This document shows, one piece after another, positions 47,870 to 56,251 of a DNA stretch of 64,000 nt. The stretch covers positions 205,276 through 269,275 of the forward strand of contig JABFQP010000002.1 of the NCBI GenBank assembly GCA_019685655.1, given 5' to 3'. The stretch is from Candidatus Bathyarchaeota archaeon A05DMB-5 (GTDB taxonomy: Archaea > Thermoproteota > Bathyarchaeia > Bathyarchaeales > Bathycorpusculaceae). Every line of letters begins with the position of its first letter. The stretch's first letter is position 1. The translations under genes were made by a program, and so were the position numbers. A model generated the notes under the pieces. It was not told where the DNA came from. It worked only from the letters and a program-made list of their open reading frames with translations, and did not search any database.

Positions 47870-48982
47870 TTAACGCCTAGTAATTTTCTGCAGTTCCCGT
47901 ATTACCTTCTCCTTCACTCCAACCCGCTTCATCCTTTCCTTCAAAAAAGCTATAGTTTTCACCGGCGTTGGGTCGACACCACGCAGAACAGCCAGATAAA
48001 CACTAGCAAAATCACCAAGGACAACCGTCGACAACATCTTCGCCAAGCTTCTTCTGCCTTGACCGTAAATTTCGAAAACCTTTAATGACTCCTTACTTAT
48101 CAATTCCTTCGTAGTTTCAATTCTCTGCCGCATTGCTTCCGACTCGTCATTGTCCCGAATTAATAATACAGAGAAGCACTTCGCAAGTTTCTCCACTCTT
48201 TCCCAACCCACAATCTCGTTATGATTAAGTTCTGGGAAAAACTCCCATTTTGCCGGAACCTTACTGTTTTCATTAAACTGCTGCTTGAGACGCTGAGCAA
48301 CAGCACGGTAAATTCCAAAACCATAAACAACCGGAACAGTGCCGCAGATGTTTAATGCCAACTTCTTAGAAAAATTATCATTTAAAGGAATCTTAGGCGA
48401 GTTTGACTCGCTAATCTGCTTCAGAACATGGATAGCTTCAGAAATTTCAGGCTTAGCATCTTTGATTAAACCGATTTTCTCCATCAAAATACACAGAGGC
48501 ACAAAAAGGTAAGGAAGCGTTGCGCGCGGAGCCATTCCAGAAGGAACACGCAAATGCGGAATACTTAATTTTTCGGCAAATTCCAGCAACTTTCCTCCAG
48601 AACTTATGCAAACACTCATACATTCTCGTTTCACTGCGTCTAAAAATACGCTTAATGATTCCTCAGTTTCGCCAGAATAGCTCACAACAAAAACCAGAGT
48701 GTTCTTGTTTGCATACTCAGGTAAAGAATATTCCCGACAAACTTCGATTGGAACAGTCAATTGGTCTCTTGCCCAATCCTTCAAAAGTTCACCGCCGATG
48801 GCGGACCCGCCCATGCCCGCAACAATGATTGCTTTGGGCTTTGGATAACTGATAGAAATCGTTTCAGCTAACCTTGCAGCGTCACTATAATGTTTAGGAG
48901 CGCCGACACAGAAAGAAAGCATATTGCTCTTATCAATCCGTTTAATTTCCTCAAGATCATTCAAAATGGTTGCTTTTGGCAA
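47870..48982 (-). CDS. Bifunctional phosphoglucose/phosphomannose isomerase
   Basis: 370 residues with two SIS domains. IIVAGMGGSAIGGELLKDW near 53 and VVSYSGETEESLSVF near 98 bind the phosphate. CICSSGGKL-like text (CISSGGKLLEFA), FFPELNHNEIVGW near 246 (catalytic His and Glu) and the C-terminal SIS domain follow. This enzyme family interconverts glucose-6-P, fructose-6-P and mannose-6-P in archaea. It could feed ino1 and the sugar nucleotidyltransferase. The 5-base gap to ino1 leaves almost no room for separate terminators. Confidence 0.92.
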   Translation of the reverse strand: MPKATILNDLEEIKRIDKSNMLSFCVGAPKHYSDAARLAETISISYPKPKAIIVAGMGGSAIGGELLKDWARDQLTVPIEVCREYSLPEYANKNTLVFVVSYSGETEESLSVFLDAVKRECMSVCISSGGKLLEFAEKLSIPHLRVPSGMAPRATLPYLFVPLCILMEKIGLIKDAKPEISEAIHVLKQISESNSPKIPLNDNFSKKLALNICGTVPVVYGFGIYRAVAQRLKQQFNENSKVPAKWEFFPELNHNEIVGWERVEKLAKCFSVLLIRDNDESEAMRQRIETTKELISKESLKVFEIYGQGRRSLAKMLSTVVLGDFASVYLAVLRGVDPTPVKTIAFLKERMKRVGVKEKVIRELQKITRR

Positions 48983-49102
48983 ACTCCTTCACCCGTCACA
49001 GTCAAATGTGAAAGGTATATGCTTTTAGCTTTTAAGCAGAAGATGTATAAATAATAACCATTTGAGGATTAACCCAGTAGTAATAAAGGCGGAAAACACA
49101 GT

Positions 49103-49957
49103 TTGAACGGGAAAAAAATTTCAATCGCCATACCAGCTTCGGTTGTTTCTGACACTCCTCATTTGCGTGAAAAAACATCAAAGATAGGTCTTATGGGAAG
49201 AGCAGCCGCAATTTTCAAAGTAGACGAAATCATAGTTTATCCAGATAATCCTGAAACAAACCAAAGACATGAAATAGATTTAATCGCAACCTTGCTTGCT
49301 TACATGGAAACACCCCAGTATCTAAGAAAAAGACTGTTCAAACTCAAACCAACATTGCGTTATGCTGGCATACTTCCACCATTACGCACACCACATCACC
49401 CATTAAACCGCAAAACAAAAGATTTGAAAATCGGCGAATACCGAGAAGGAGTAACACTATCCAGCAAGGAAAATGACACACTCATAGACATCGGCGTAGA
49501 AAAACCAGCGATAATTCAAAATAAGCAATTACCAAAAAACAAGCGCATAACCATAAAAATAACCAAAATAAACGAACAAGCACAAGTTGAAATTGCAAGC
49601 CGCGAAGAAATACCACATTACTGGGGATACACAATCACCCCCGAAACACAACCATTCGTGAAAATATTAAAAAACAGAAATTTCGATTTAACCATCGCCA
49701 CCTCTAAATATGGCACTCCGTTTGCAGATGCCACTGAAGAAATTTCAGAGCGATGGCGATCAGCACAAAAAATTCTCGTAGCGTTCGGCGCACCCACTCA
49801 AGGCTTATATGAAATAGTTAGACATGAAGGATTCAACTTGGATGACGTAGTAGATTTTACCATTAACACAATTCCGACGCAAGGAACAGAAACGGTTAGA
49901 ACAGAAGAAGCACTCATTGCATCTTTAGCAATCTTAAACACACACTTTCGCTTTTAA
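49103..49957 (+). CDS. SPOUT-class RNA methyltransferase (COG2106/SPOUT1 type)
   Basis: 284 residues, TTG start at 49103. ISIAIPASVVSDTPHLREKTSKIGLMGRAAAIF begins the knot domain, and a beta-barrel insertion occupies about 90-180. The C-terminal SAM-binding knot carries ILVAFGAPTQGLYEIV near 232 and NTIPTQGTETVRTEEALIASLAIL near 258. Homologous to the C9orf114/SPOUT1 family of RNA methyltransferases; the archaeal target is not known. Its TAA stop shares a base with the ATG of the next gene, so translation is coupled. Confidence 0.9.
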   Translation: MNGKKISIAIPASVVSDTPHLREKTSKIGLMGRAAAIFKVDEIIVYPDNPETNQRHEIDLIATLLAYMETPQYLRKRLFKLKPTLRYAGILPPLRTPHHPLNRKTKDLKIGEYREGVTLSSKENDTLIDIGVEKPAIIQNKQLPKNKRITIKITKINEQAQVEIASREEIPHYWGYTITPETQPFVKILKNRNFDLTIATSKYGTPFADATEEISERWRSAQKILVAFGAPTQGLYEIVRHEGFNLDDVVDFTINTIPTQGTETVRTEEALIASLAILNTHFRF

Positions 49958-50994
49958 TGTTTAAATGCACGTTTTGCATATGTGCGTTTATGTATTTCGA
50001 CATCGTCATGCCCATAACACTTTTCCTAGTCACAATAGCCGCTATGCTCTTAGAAAAGAAAATCGAAGGAAAGTTCAAGGGCATTTTCGAAGAAAAACAG
50101 TTCAGCACTTGGAATGCTATAGTACTCGTCGCAGCAATGAGTATAACAATATCGCTAATGGTGTTTGTACCGCAAATGGCAATCATGACGATGTTTCTCT
50201 TTGCCTACTCAATGGTACTGTTCATTTTTTCTTACCTTTTCTCAAACCTCCCAAAAACAAAGGCTCAACTCTTTTTCAAAGCATTTCTTATAATAAGCTT
50301 CGCCGCCGCCACGATTAGCATTTTCACTTTCGGAACAGACATCATGGTTGCTTATGGAGCCTTGGCCTTTTTCTCTCTCTCCAGTTTTGCATTAGTGGCA
50401 TTATTATATGAGAAAAATAGAGTTAGCACAGAAGAAAGATGGTATCTGGCAGTGCTGCCGCCAGCATCATTCATATGCCTATACGTATTTTTCAGCAGAA
50501 CACCAATATGGTTTCCGTATCTACTTGACATGTATGGAATTGTCTTTGCAGTCTTAATAATTCTCTATCTAGGAACATTATTCACATGGAAAACCACGCT
50601 GATTTTTGCTACGCTATTAACAGTTATGGACATAATTCTCGTGTTATTCACGGGCGCGATGGTTTCCGCAGCAAGACATGTCTCAGTCCTAAGACTCCCA
50701 GTACTTATTTCATTGCCAACTCTTCCTACAATCACAACTGAATGGGGAATGATCTATATGTCATTAGGCCTAGGCGACTTTTTCTTTGCTGGATTATTAG
50801 GAATACAAACTATGAAAAAGTTTGACAAAAAATTCGCAATCTTATCAGTTGCCGCAATGTGCATTTCATTCTTCATCTTCGAAACAATAATACTGAACTA
50901 TGAACTAAGAGCATTCCCAGGCACGTTAATGATTATCTGCGGTTGGCTACCACTAGTAATTTTAAAAGCAATTGGGAAAACACAAAAACGTTAA
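49957..50994 (+). CDS. Presenilin/signal-peptide-peptidase-like intramembrane aspartyl protease
   Basis: 345 residues with about nine membrane helices. The two catalytic Asp candidates are Asp225 in the helix LLTVMDIILVLFTG and Asp274 in SLGLGDFFFAGLLG, the GxGD motif of A22 proteases. The third motif, PAL, appears as FPGT (Pro321) in RAFPGTLMIICGW. The archaeal group (PF06550-like) cleaves helices inside the membrane; natural substrates are poorly known. Start at 49957 overlaps the SPOUT gene by one base; Met12 at 49990 is a possible alternative. The topology and GxGD make the call, but the weak first motif and altered PAL lower certainty. Confidence 0.78.
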   Translation: MFKCTFCICAFMYFDIVMPITLFLVTIAAMLLEKKIEGKFKGIFEEKQFSTWNAIVLVAAMSITISLMVFVPQMAIMTMFLFAYSMVLFIFSYLFSNLPKTKAQLFFKAFLIISFAAATISIFTFGTDIMVAYGALAFFSLSSFALVALLYEKNRVSTEERWYLAVLPPASFICLYVFFSRTPIWFPYLLDMYGIVFAVLIILYLGTLFTWKTTLIFATLLTVMDIILVLFTGAMVSAARHVSVLRLPVLISLPTLPTITTEWGMIYMSLGLGDFFFAGLLGIQTMKKFDKKFAILSVAAMCISFFIFETIILNYELRAFPGTLMIICGWLPLVILKAIGKTQKR

Positions 50995-51037
50995 AGAAAA
51001 TTTAAAAGAGGAAACCCGGCGATTCCAAAAAAGGTTT

Positions 51038-51361
51038 CTAGCCAAAAAGTGCGCCTAAACCCTCAAGCGCTGCCTCTTCCTTGGCTTTCTCCTCTTCTTC
51101 CTTCTTTTTCTTCTCTTCTTCCTTTGGTTTAGCTTCTGCCGCTGGCGCCGCCACACCTGGTGCAGCTGCAGGCGCAGCCATCATTGTAGAAGCAGACTTA
51201 ATTGCTTCGTCAATGTTCACTTCAGCTAAAGAAGCCACTAAAGCCTTAACCCTCACAGCATCAACATTTATGCCCGCTGCTGTCAAAACCTGCGTCAAGT
51301 TTTCCTCGTTTATTTCCTTTCCGGCCTTGTGAAGAAGCATGGCAGCGTAAACATATTCCAT
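51038..51361 (-). CDS. rpl12: Ribosomal protein L12 (P1-type stalk protein)
   Basis: ATG at 51361 ([14 protein letters not shown], 107 residues) is chosen because AAAGGTGA lies 7 bases upstream; a longer frame from 51391 has no such support. N-terminal dimerisation domain, Ala/Pro hinge at about 60-78, a run of Lys/Glu, and the factor-binding tail GLGALFG. It forms the lateral stalk that recruits translation GTPases. It is separated from the L10 gene by two plus-strand genes, although these two are usually adjacent. Confidence 0.95.
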   Translation of the reverse strand: MEYVYAAMLLHKAGKEINEENLTQVLTAAGINVDAVRVKALVASLAEVNIDEAIKSASTMMAAPAAAPGVAAPAAEAKPKEEEKKKKEEEEKAKEEAALEGLGALFG

Positions 51362-51544
51362 ACTCGTTTCACCTTTCGGTTCAAATACCAAGCTTTAAAA
51401 TATAAACCTTTTCTGTCATTTGCATGCAAATGTCTAAGAACTGCCCCAAATCAATCTCCACATTGTAATTTTTAGCAAGTAGAAGAATTTTCCGATAAGC
51501 ATTTAGATTCGTCGAAACCAATTACTAATAGAGAATCTGAAGGA

Positions 51545-51784
51545 ATGAAGTTGCAAGAAACTAAATCCTACACTATCGACATAAGCAGAACTCGAGGAAA
51601 AGGAGAGTTCAAATGCCCAAAATGCGGCGTTCAAATCTCTCCAGATGACAAAACCGACAGGATTTATACTATTTTGGAAACTGTGATGAACGAAGACTGC
51701 TTGGAAAAGATAATTCTGCAATGCAATAGTTGCAAAAGCCAGATTAATCTAATAGGATTTCAAGCCTTAGATAAATTGATTTAA
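51545..51784 (+). CDS. Small zinc-ribbon protein
   Basis: 79 residues. Cys24 and Cys27 (FKCPKCGVQ) with Cys60 and Cys63 (QCNSCKSQ) form one zinc-binding site, with a helical stretch between. No other domain. A nucleic-acid or protein-binding role is usual for such ribbons; no function can be assigned. It lies between L12 and the next plus-strand gene, interrupting the stalk operon. ATG with AAGGA 5 bases upstream. Confidence 0.72.
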   Translation: MKLQETKSYTIDISRTRGKGEFKCPKCGVQISPDDKTDRIYTILETVMNEDCLEKIILQCNSCKSQINLIGFQALDKLI

Positions 51785-52027
51785 GCCCAAAAGGTATCTC
51801 TCTGCCCAGCAAATTCTACATAATAGCTTCAGAAACTTCAATCTATATTTTAAGTTCATAATTGTTAAGTAGTTTTAAGGAGCTAACTCTAGTTTTTGCG
51901 TGAAACTTCCAATTGTTGGAAACTTTACTGAATAAACGCCAAATTCACTTGAATTTTCTATCAGCTCAAGCTTTAGCCTTACACAAACTTAAGGCGGCAA
52001 CAAACAAAAAAGGAGGTGAAACTTATT

Positions 52028-52390
52028 GTGGAAAATCAAACTGATAAAGTGGCTTCCATGGATAATAACTCTGGCAACAGCGATAATAGCGCCTTACGTA
52101 AAGACGATTTGGGGAGACATACCAAATCCAACAATCTAAAACATGCAATAAAAAGGATACGCCATTCAAGCGCTCTTAGGTTTATACTGCTCATAGAAGA
52201 TTTTCCAAAGCATCGCGTAGTTGAGAAAATCTCTCCACTGCATGCAGTTGTAGTTTTCTATCTCTGCCTATTTACTGGTCTGCTCGGTTTCTTTGTGTTT
52301 GCTTACACCACCTTCCTAGGATTCATCGCCTACTACGTGACAGTTGGCGTAGCTGTGCTGGAAATCTTACATTACATGTACGATAAGTAA
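52028..52390 (+). CDS. Membrane protein with polar N-terminus, unknown
   Basis: 120 residues from GTG at 52028. AGGAGGTG is 10 bases upstream; a GTG at 52016 would lie inside that site and is rejected. The first 70 residues are polar and basic (Asn/Ser-rich, then HAIKRIRHSSALRF), followed by two membrane helices at about 77-100 (AVVVFYLCLFTGLLGFFVFAY) and 101-118. Not recognised. It sits beside the zinc-ribbon gene, and converges on L10 with 40 bases between stops. Confidence 0.7.
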   Translation: MENQTDKVASMDNNSGNSDNSALRKDDLGRHTKSNNLKHAIKRIRHSSALRFILLIEDFPKHRVVEKISPLHAVVVFYLCLFTGLLGFFVFAYTTFLGFIAYYVTVGVAVLEILHYMYDK

Positions 52391-52430
52391 GAGAACAAAG
52401 AATGACTTGACCAAGGCAAAAAAGAAAAAA

Positions 52431-53288
52431 CTAAACTGGTTGGTTAGTCTTTTTTCCCAGACTTAACATTTCAGCATGTGCTTTTCGAAGTAAGTCTGCA
52501 ATTGTATCTTTGGTTGGAACAGCTGCATTTATTGAAAGTGCATAGGCTTTCTGATGCGCCAGTTGCAAAAGCACTACAACGTTTTCTTTTGTCGGATAAG
52601 TTACAGCTATCGATAATGCAAACGCATCCACATGAGATTCCTCGACGGTTTTTTTAGTGCTATTTATATCTATTCGGAGTTGCTCAGCAGTTATTACTAA
52701 GCCATCATCGTACACCACCTTCATTGAAAGCCCAGCTTCCACGGGTTTTATTCCAAGTTTCGACAACACGCTTGCAAGTCTTTCAGAGATTACTTCGCCT
52801 TTTCTGACGACCAATGTATCTTTGTTTATCCAAACGCTGCCTGCTTCTATTCTTGTTGGCAAACCAACCGCGTTCAATTGGCTAATTATTGGACCTGGTG
52901 GTTGACCAGTGTTTCCTGCAGGAACTATGACGTCAAAGGCAGCTATGTCGCCAGCCTTTGCTGTTGTTCGTACTTTTCCTCTTTCAAGAAGTAAAGCTAG
53001 CTTAAACGGGTTAAGGTCAGTCATTAAATAGACGTTTGAACCATTTAAGTATTCTTCGATTTTTTTCAGCTCTGGCTTTTCCTTGCAGTTTTCAATAGCT
53101 AATTTCATTAACGTGTTTTTTATAACTTTCATGTATGCTTTGTCTGATAATTTCTTCTTTAACTCTTGTAGTTGGGCAGCCCTAACTTTCTGCAAACTAG
53201 CGATTCCAATGACTTTATGTTTCTTTACCAGCTGAGTTATCTGCTCAACCTCGCTGATTTTTTCCTGCAAAATCTGTTGGGATGGCAT
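52431..53288 (-). CDS. rpl10: Ribosomal protein L10 (P0), short C-terminus
   Basis: 285 residues. rRNA-binding start KKHKVIGIASLQKVRAAQLQELKK, then SNVYLMTDLNPFKLALLL and VIVPAGNTGQPPGPIISQLNAVGLPTRIEAG. It is the base of the ribosomal stalk and binds L12 dimers through its C-terminal helices. Archaeal P0 is usually 320-350 residues and ends in a charged tail with a GLGALFG-like motif; here it stops after AEMLSLGKKTNQPV with no such tail. GAGGAAGA lies before the ATG. It is the last gene of the SecE-NusG-L11-L1-L10 unit. Confidence 0.95.
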   Translation of the reverse strand: MPSQQILQEKISEVEQITQLVKKHKVIGIASLQKVRAAQLQELKKKLSDKAYMKVIKNTLMKLAIENCKEKPELKKIEEYLNGSNVYLMTDLNPFKLALLLERGKVRTTAKAGDIAAFDVIVPAGNTGQPPGPIISQLNAVGLPTRIEAGSVWINKDTLVVRKGEVISERLASVLSKLGIKPVEAGLSMKVVYDDGLVITAEQLRIDINSTKKTVEESHVDAFALSIAVTYPTKENVVVLLQLAHQKAYALSINAAVPTKDTIADLLRKAHAEMLSLGKKTNQPV

Positions 53289-53301
53289 TTGTCTTCCTCT
53301 T

Positions 53302-53955
53302 TCACGGTTTAATCTTCACGGGCTTACCCATGGAAGTTTTTATGTAAGCAAATTTGATGTTTTTCATTCCTTTTTTAAGTTTCCCTTCAACTGCTCTCAA
53401 AACTGCTTGAATATTATCAGCCAACTCTTCGTCTTTCATGCTTTCCGTTCCAACGCGGCACTGTAGTATCGGCTGATTTCGCATCTTTGCAATGACAGTT
53501 TTACGGTATTTCTCAAGCAAACTTGATATGTCTGCTGTAGGAGGAACTGGAACTGGCATTTTACCCCTAGGACCCAAAACTGGACCAAAGATCTTGCCCA
53601 CTAAAGGCATCAAAGGAGCCTCAGCAACAAAAAAGTCATATCCATCAGCAATCTTACGCAAGTCACGCTTCTTGCCCGCTAAACCCTCAAGCTCAGCCCG
53701 TTCAATTACCAAGTCTGCGTTTGCTTTTCTCGCCTTCAAAGCCAATTCGCCAGATGCGATTACGCATATTTTGTTTGGCTTTTCCGGCGGTGAATGTGGC
53801 AATTCTACAAGTTCTTGAATTCTTCCTTCAGGAGATTTCATGTCAATGTCTCTAAGATTTAGAATAAGCTCTACTGATTGGGTAAACTTTCTTTTCTCGG
53901 ATTTTCCTTTTGCTTCTTTAACTGCATCTAGGATAGTTTTTTGGTCTAAGGGCAT
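53302..53955 (-). CDS. rpl1: Ribosomal protein L1
   Basis: ATG at 53955 (MPLDQKTILDAVKEA, 217 residues) is preferred because GAGG lies 8 bases upstream and the length fits archaeal L1. FAEAPLMPLVGKIFGPVLGPRGKMPVPVP-like text (VAEAPLMPLVGKIFGPVLG) and MKNIKFAYIKTSMGKPVKI mark the family. It binds 23S rRNA at the E-site stalk. In other archaea L1 also represses its own operon through an mRNA target; no such site was identified here. 13 bases upstream of L10. Confidence 0.96.
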   Translation of the reverse strand: MPLDQKTILDAVKEAKGKSEKRKFTQSVELILNLRDIDMKSPEGRIQELVELPHSPPEKPNKICVIASGELALKARKANADLVIERAELEGLAGKKRDLRKIADGYDFFVAEAPLMPLVGKIFGPVLGPRGKMPVPVPPTADISSLLEKYRKTVIAKMRNQPILQCRVGTESMKDEELADNIQAVLRAVEGKLKKGMKNIKFAYIKTSMGKPVKIKP

Positions 53956-54013
53956 CTTAGAGCCTCGTGCCAATGAGGGAATATAACGCGGTTATAAAAA
54001 TATTCTCTTAGGC

Positions 54014-54502
54014 TTAACTCTTACTAAACATTTCGTCATATTTGCCTTCATCAATTTCTCGTTGGATTTCACGTGGATCCTTGCCCTCAACCGTGACGCC
54101 CATGCTAACACAGCTTCCTAGTATTTCCTTTGTAGCTAATTTCAGATTTTTTGCCAAAAGCTCTTCACGTTTAATTTTTGCTATACGAATAATCTGTTCC
54201 ATTGAAAGATTCCCGATTTTTTGCGTATTAGGAGCACCAGAACCTTTCTCTACTTTCAATTCGCTAACAATCAACGCCGATGCAGTTGGAGTCCCAACAC
54301 TAACCTCAAAGTCTTTAGTTTCAGGGTCAACACTAACTTTAACAGGAACTTTCATTCCAGAATAGTCTTTGGTCAGCTCATTTATTTTGTTCACAATAAC
54401 GAGAACATTCACGCCCAAAGGACCAAGAGCCGGACCTAATGGCGGTCCCGCGGTTGCTTGTCCTCCGCTTACGAGTAGCTCTATTACCTTTTTTTCGCCC
54501 AT
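54014..54502 (-). CDS. rpl11: Ribosomal protein L11
   Basis: 162 residues. Starts KVIELLVSGGQATAGPPLGPALGPLGVNV, the conserved N-terminal domain that contacts the GTPase-associated centre, then the C-terminal RNA-binding domain with TQKIGNLSMEQIIRIAKIK and EILGSCVSMGVTVEGKDPREI. GGTGAAA precedes the ATG. It is 2 bases from the NusG stop and part of the same unit with L1 and L10. Confidence 0.97.
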   Translation of the reverse strand: MGEKKVIELLVSGGQATAGPPLGPALGPLGVNVLVIVNKINELTKDYSGMKVPVKVSVDPETKDFEVSVGTPTASALIVSELKVEKGSGAPNTQKIGNLSMEQIIRIAKIKREELLAKNLKLATKEILGSCVSMGVTVEGKDPREIQREIDEGKYDEMFSKS

Positions 54503-54504
54503 TT

Positions 54505-54993
54505 TTATGTTTCACCGCCTTCTGTTTTGGCTTTTTCAACTAATTTTACGTAGTCGGAATGCACAGTGATTGGCAAAGTGAAGGTTGCTTCCAACAACTC
54601 AAGCGTGACTTCAGCTTTAGTTTTATCGATGCGAGTAATTTTTGCACGCATACCCTTAAACGGTCCGCCTGTCACTTCGACAATGTCGTTTTCGCTTAAC
54701 TCTTCAATAACCGGTTTTCTTACAATGTATCTTTCAATTTCAGTGAAACTCACAACGCCTGGAACTCGTGAGCGTACATGTCTTATTCCAGCTATTGCCT
54801 CTTCAACCATATGTGGTCCTTCTGCCTCCATAAATACGTATCCTCTTAGGCCTTCAGGCACCAGAATGGCTTTTATGGGTATTTTGTTCATCTCAACTTT
54901 GGCGGCAACAAGCTTGGCTACATTTTTCTCTTGTCCCGTTGTCGTTTTTACTGCAAAAATTTTCGTTGGAAATGCTTCTTCCTTTTTTTCCAT
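54505..54993 (-). CDS. nusG: Transcription elongation factor Spt5/NusG
   Basis: ATG at 54993 (162 residues) is chosen because AAGGAAG lies 8 bases upstream; the longer frame runs into the SecE region. NGN domain at about 8-100 (KIFAVKTTTGQEKNVAKLVAAKV, LRGYVFMEAEG, HVRSRVPGVV) and a KOW domain at about 105-155 (DIVEVTGGPFKGMRAKITRIDKTK). Binds RNA polymerase with Spt4 and links it to the ribosome. Starts 13 bases after the SecE stop. Confidence 0.96.
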   Translation of the reverse strand: MEKKEEAFPTKIFAVKTTTGQEKNVAKLVAAKVEMNKIPIKAILVPEGLRGYVFMEAEGPHMVEEAIAGIRHVRSRVPGVVSFTEIERYIVRKPVIEELSENDIVEVTGGPFKGMRAKITRIDKTKAEVTLELLEATFTLPITVHSDYVKLVEKAKTEGGET

Positions 54994-55006
54994 AAAAATT
55001 TCTTCC

Positions 55007-55183
55007 TTACACAAGTCTTCCTTGCAACGCAAAAGAAACTAAATGAATGACGAAACCTACTAATCCTACAGCTCCTATGCCCAAGAAGCATATTTTTATT
55101 GATAGCCATAGCTCGCTTTTTCCGGGCTTCACTGAAAGCTTCAGTGTTCTTGCGCATCCTGAAAGAAACGACCTTAAACCCAT
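55007..55183 (-). CDS. secE: Preprotein translocase subunit SecE (Sec61 gamma)
   Basis: A 58-residue frame, below common length cut-offs. It begins MGLRSFLSGCARTLKLSVKP, followed by GKSELWLSIKI and one membrane helix (CFLGIGAVGLVGFVIHLVSF), the exact layout of archaeal SecE with the SKEELW-type amphipathic helix. Position directly upstream of nusG and L11 is conserved in archaea and bacteria. It anchors the SecY channel. A longer overlapping frame (54948-55190) in another register is a shadow. Confidence 0.92.
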   Translation of the reverse strand: MGLRSFLSGCARTLKLSVKPGKSELWLSIKICFLGIGAVGLVGFVIHLVSFALQGRLV

Positions 55184-55210
55184 GGTTCATCGCAACCTCA
55201 ACATATCACT

Positions 55211-55222
55211 CTTAATATAAAC
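55211..55222 (-). promoter_or_regulatory. TATA box for the secE-nusG-L11-L1-L10 unit
   Basis: On the minus strand GTTTATATTAAG lies about 30 bases before the secE ATG, predicting a transcript start within about 10 bases of the start codon. It is the only good box A in the 132 bases between secE and dtdA. Confidence 0.5.
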
Positions 55223-55315
55223 GTTACTACGATTGCTGTTTCTAATAGGATAAGCTAGACATTTCTATTAACTTTTCCCTCGTTGAAGAGAAACGCTTAC
55301 GTAAAACGTGGAAGC

Positions 55316-56146
55316 CTAAACCTTTTCAAAAGGAAGACCCATTTCTTCAAGAATCTCAATCAGTTTTGGTTTATGTTCGCCTTTTATTCCTTTCCAGTCC
55401 AAAACTGCAAACTCAACCTTTTCTAAGGTTCTTTCTGCGCATTGTTTTAGGATTGGCAAATCTACGTTTGGAAAAGCATATTTAGGAATTATATGTCCAA
55501 ACGCTATTTCTTTTTCAAGTGCCAGTTTAGTGAATTTGTTGTTGTAGTGTGGTCCACCAATTCCCATAACAGCCTTTGTTTGGGAAATGCCGAAGCATGA
55601 AATAGCCGCTATCGCCGAATGCGCAATGGCTTCTGCAGCCCTCAAATCGCTCCATTGCTTAGGCGAACTACCTAACTCGACGAACATTGTTGGTACGTCT
55701 AATGACGGCCCATGATGCGTACATTCATAAGAAACTTCATAATTAAGCTGCATTTCATTTTTTAAGCGTGCCATAGCTTTTAAAGCATTGCGTATAGCGT
55801 TTGCCGGAGAAACTGAAACTTTTCTGGGAAGCCCACCTAAATCTGCTTTGCCTAAATTGCCTGGAGTGTGCACGGACAACGTGGGAGTGCCGCTGATGCT
55901 GCTGTGCCTTGAGACGAAGAGTATGAGTTCGGAATTTGGAAAAAAATCAGTTATGTTTTGTGCATAAACAGATTCGTTGTTTAATGTTACAATTTGGACT
56001 TTTTTATGGCTTAAGTTGGCTTCGTAAACTGGGTTTTGCTGAAAAGTTTCTGCAGTTTTTTCGAAAGAATAGTGTTGCAGAATTTGCTCTGCAATGTTTT
56101 GACTTGCCACATCTTTGTTTGAAGCAACAATCAAAATCATTAGCAT
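55316..56146 (-). CDS. dtdA: D-aminoacyl-tRNA deacylase (DtdA/GEK1 type)
   Basis: Start set at ATG 56146 (MLMILIVASNKDVASQNIAEQIL, 276 residues). The open frame extends to 56257 but the extra 37 residues would overlap the carbamoyltransferase start and are not family-like. Landmarks are ISGTPTLSVHTPGNLGKADLGG, EVSYECTHHGPSLDVPTMFVELG and MGIGGPHYNNKFT. The enzyme removes D-amino acids wrongly attached to tRNA and is the archaeal/plant form, with zinc bound by the His residues. Divergent from the carbamoyltransferase. Confidence 0.92.
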   Translation of the reverse strand: MLMILIVASNKDVASQNIAEQILQHYSFEKTAETFQQNPVYEANLSHKKVQIVTLNNESVYAQNITDFFPNSELILFVSRHSSISGTPTLSVHTPGNLGKADLGGLPRKVSVSPANAIRNALKAMARLKNEMQLNYEVSYECTHHGPSLDVPTMFVELGSSPKQWSDLRAAEAIAHSAIAAISCFGISQTKAVMGIGGPHYNNKFTKLALEKEIAFGHIIPKYAFPNVDLPILKQCAERTLEKVEFAVLDWKGIKGEHKPKLIEILEEMGLPFEKV

Positions 56147-56251
56147 ACTTCCGAGATACAACACTTGTTGTTTGAAGAAAAATGTTTCCACAAAGTTTAT
56201 AATTTTTGAAGTCGGTTGAGCCTTTAAAGTCCAAAAAATAAAGGTGGAAAA

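Noticed and set aside
52016..52027. Upstream GTG start for the membrane protein at 52028
   Set aside because: That GTG is part of the AGGAGGTG ribosome site.
54948..55190. 80-codon minus-strand frame at the secE locus
   Set aside because: It is a shifted reading of secE and the nusG start; the 58-residue frame at 55007-55183 has the SecE pattern and correct neighbours.
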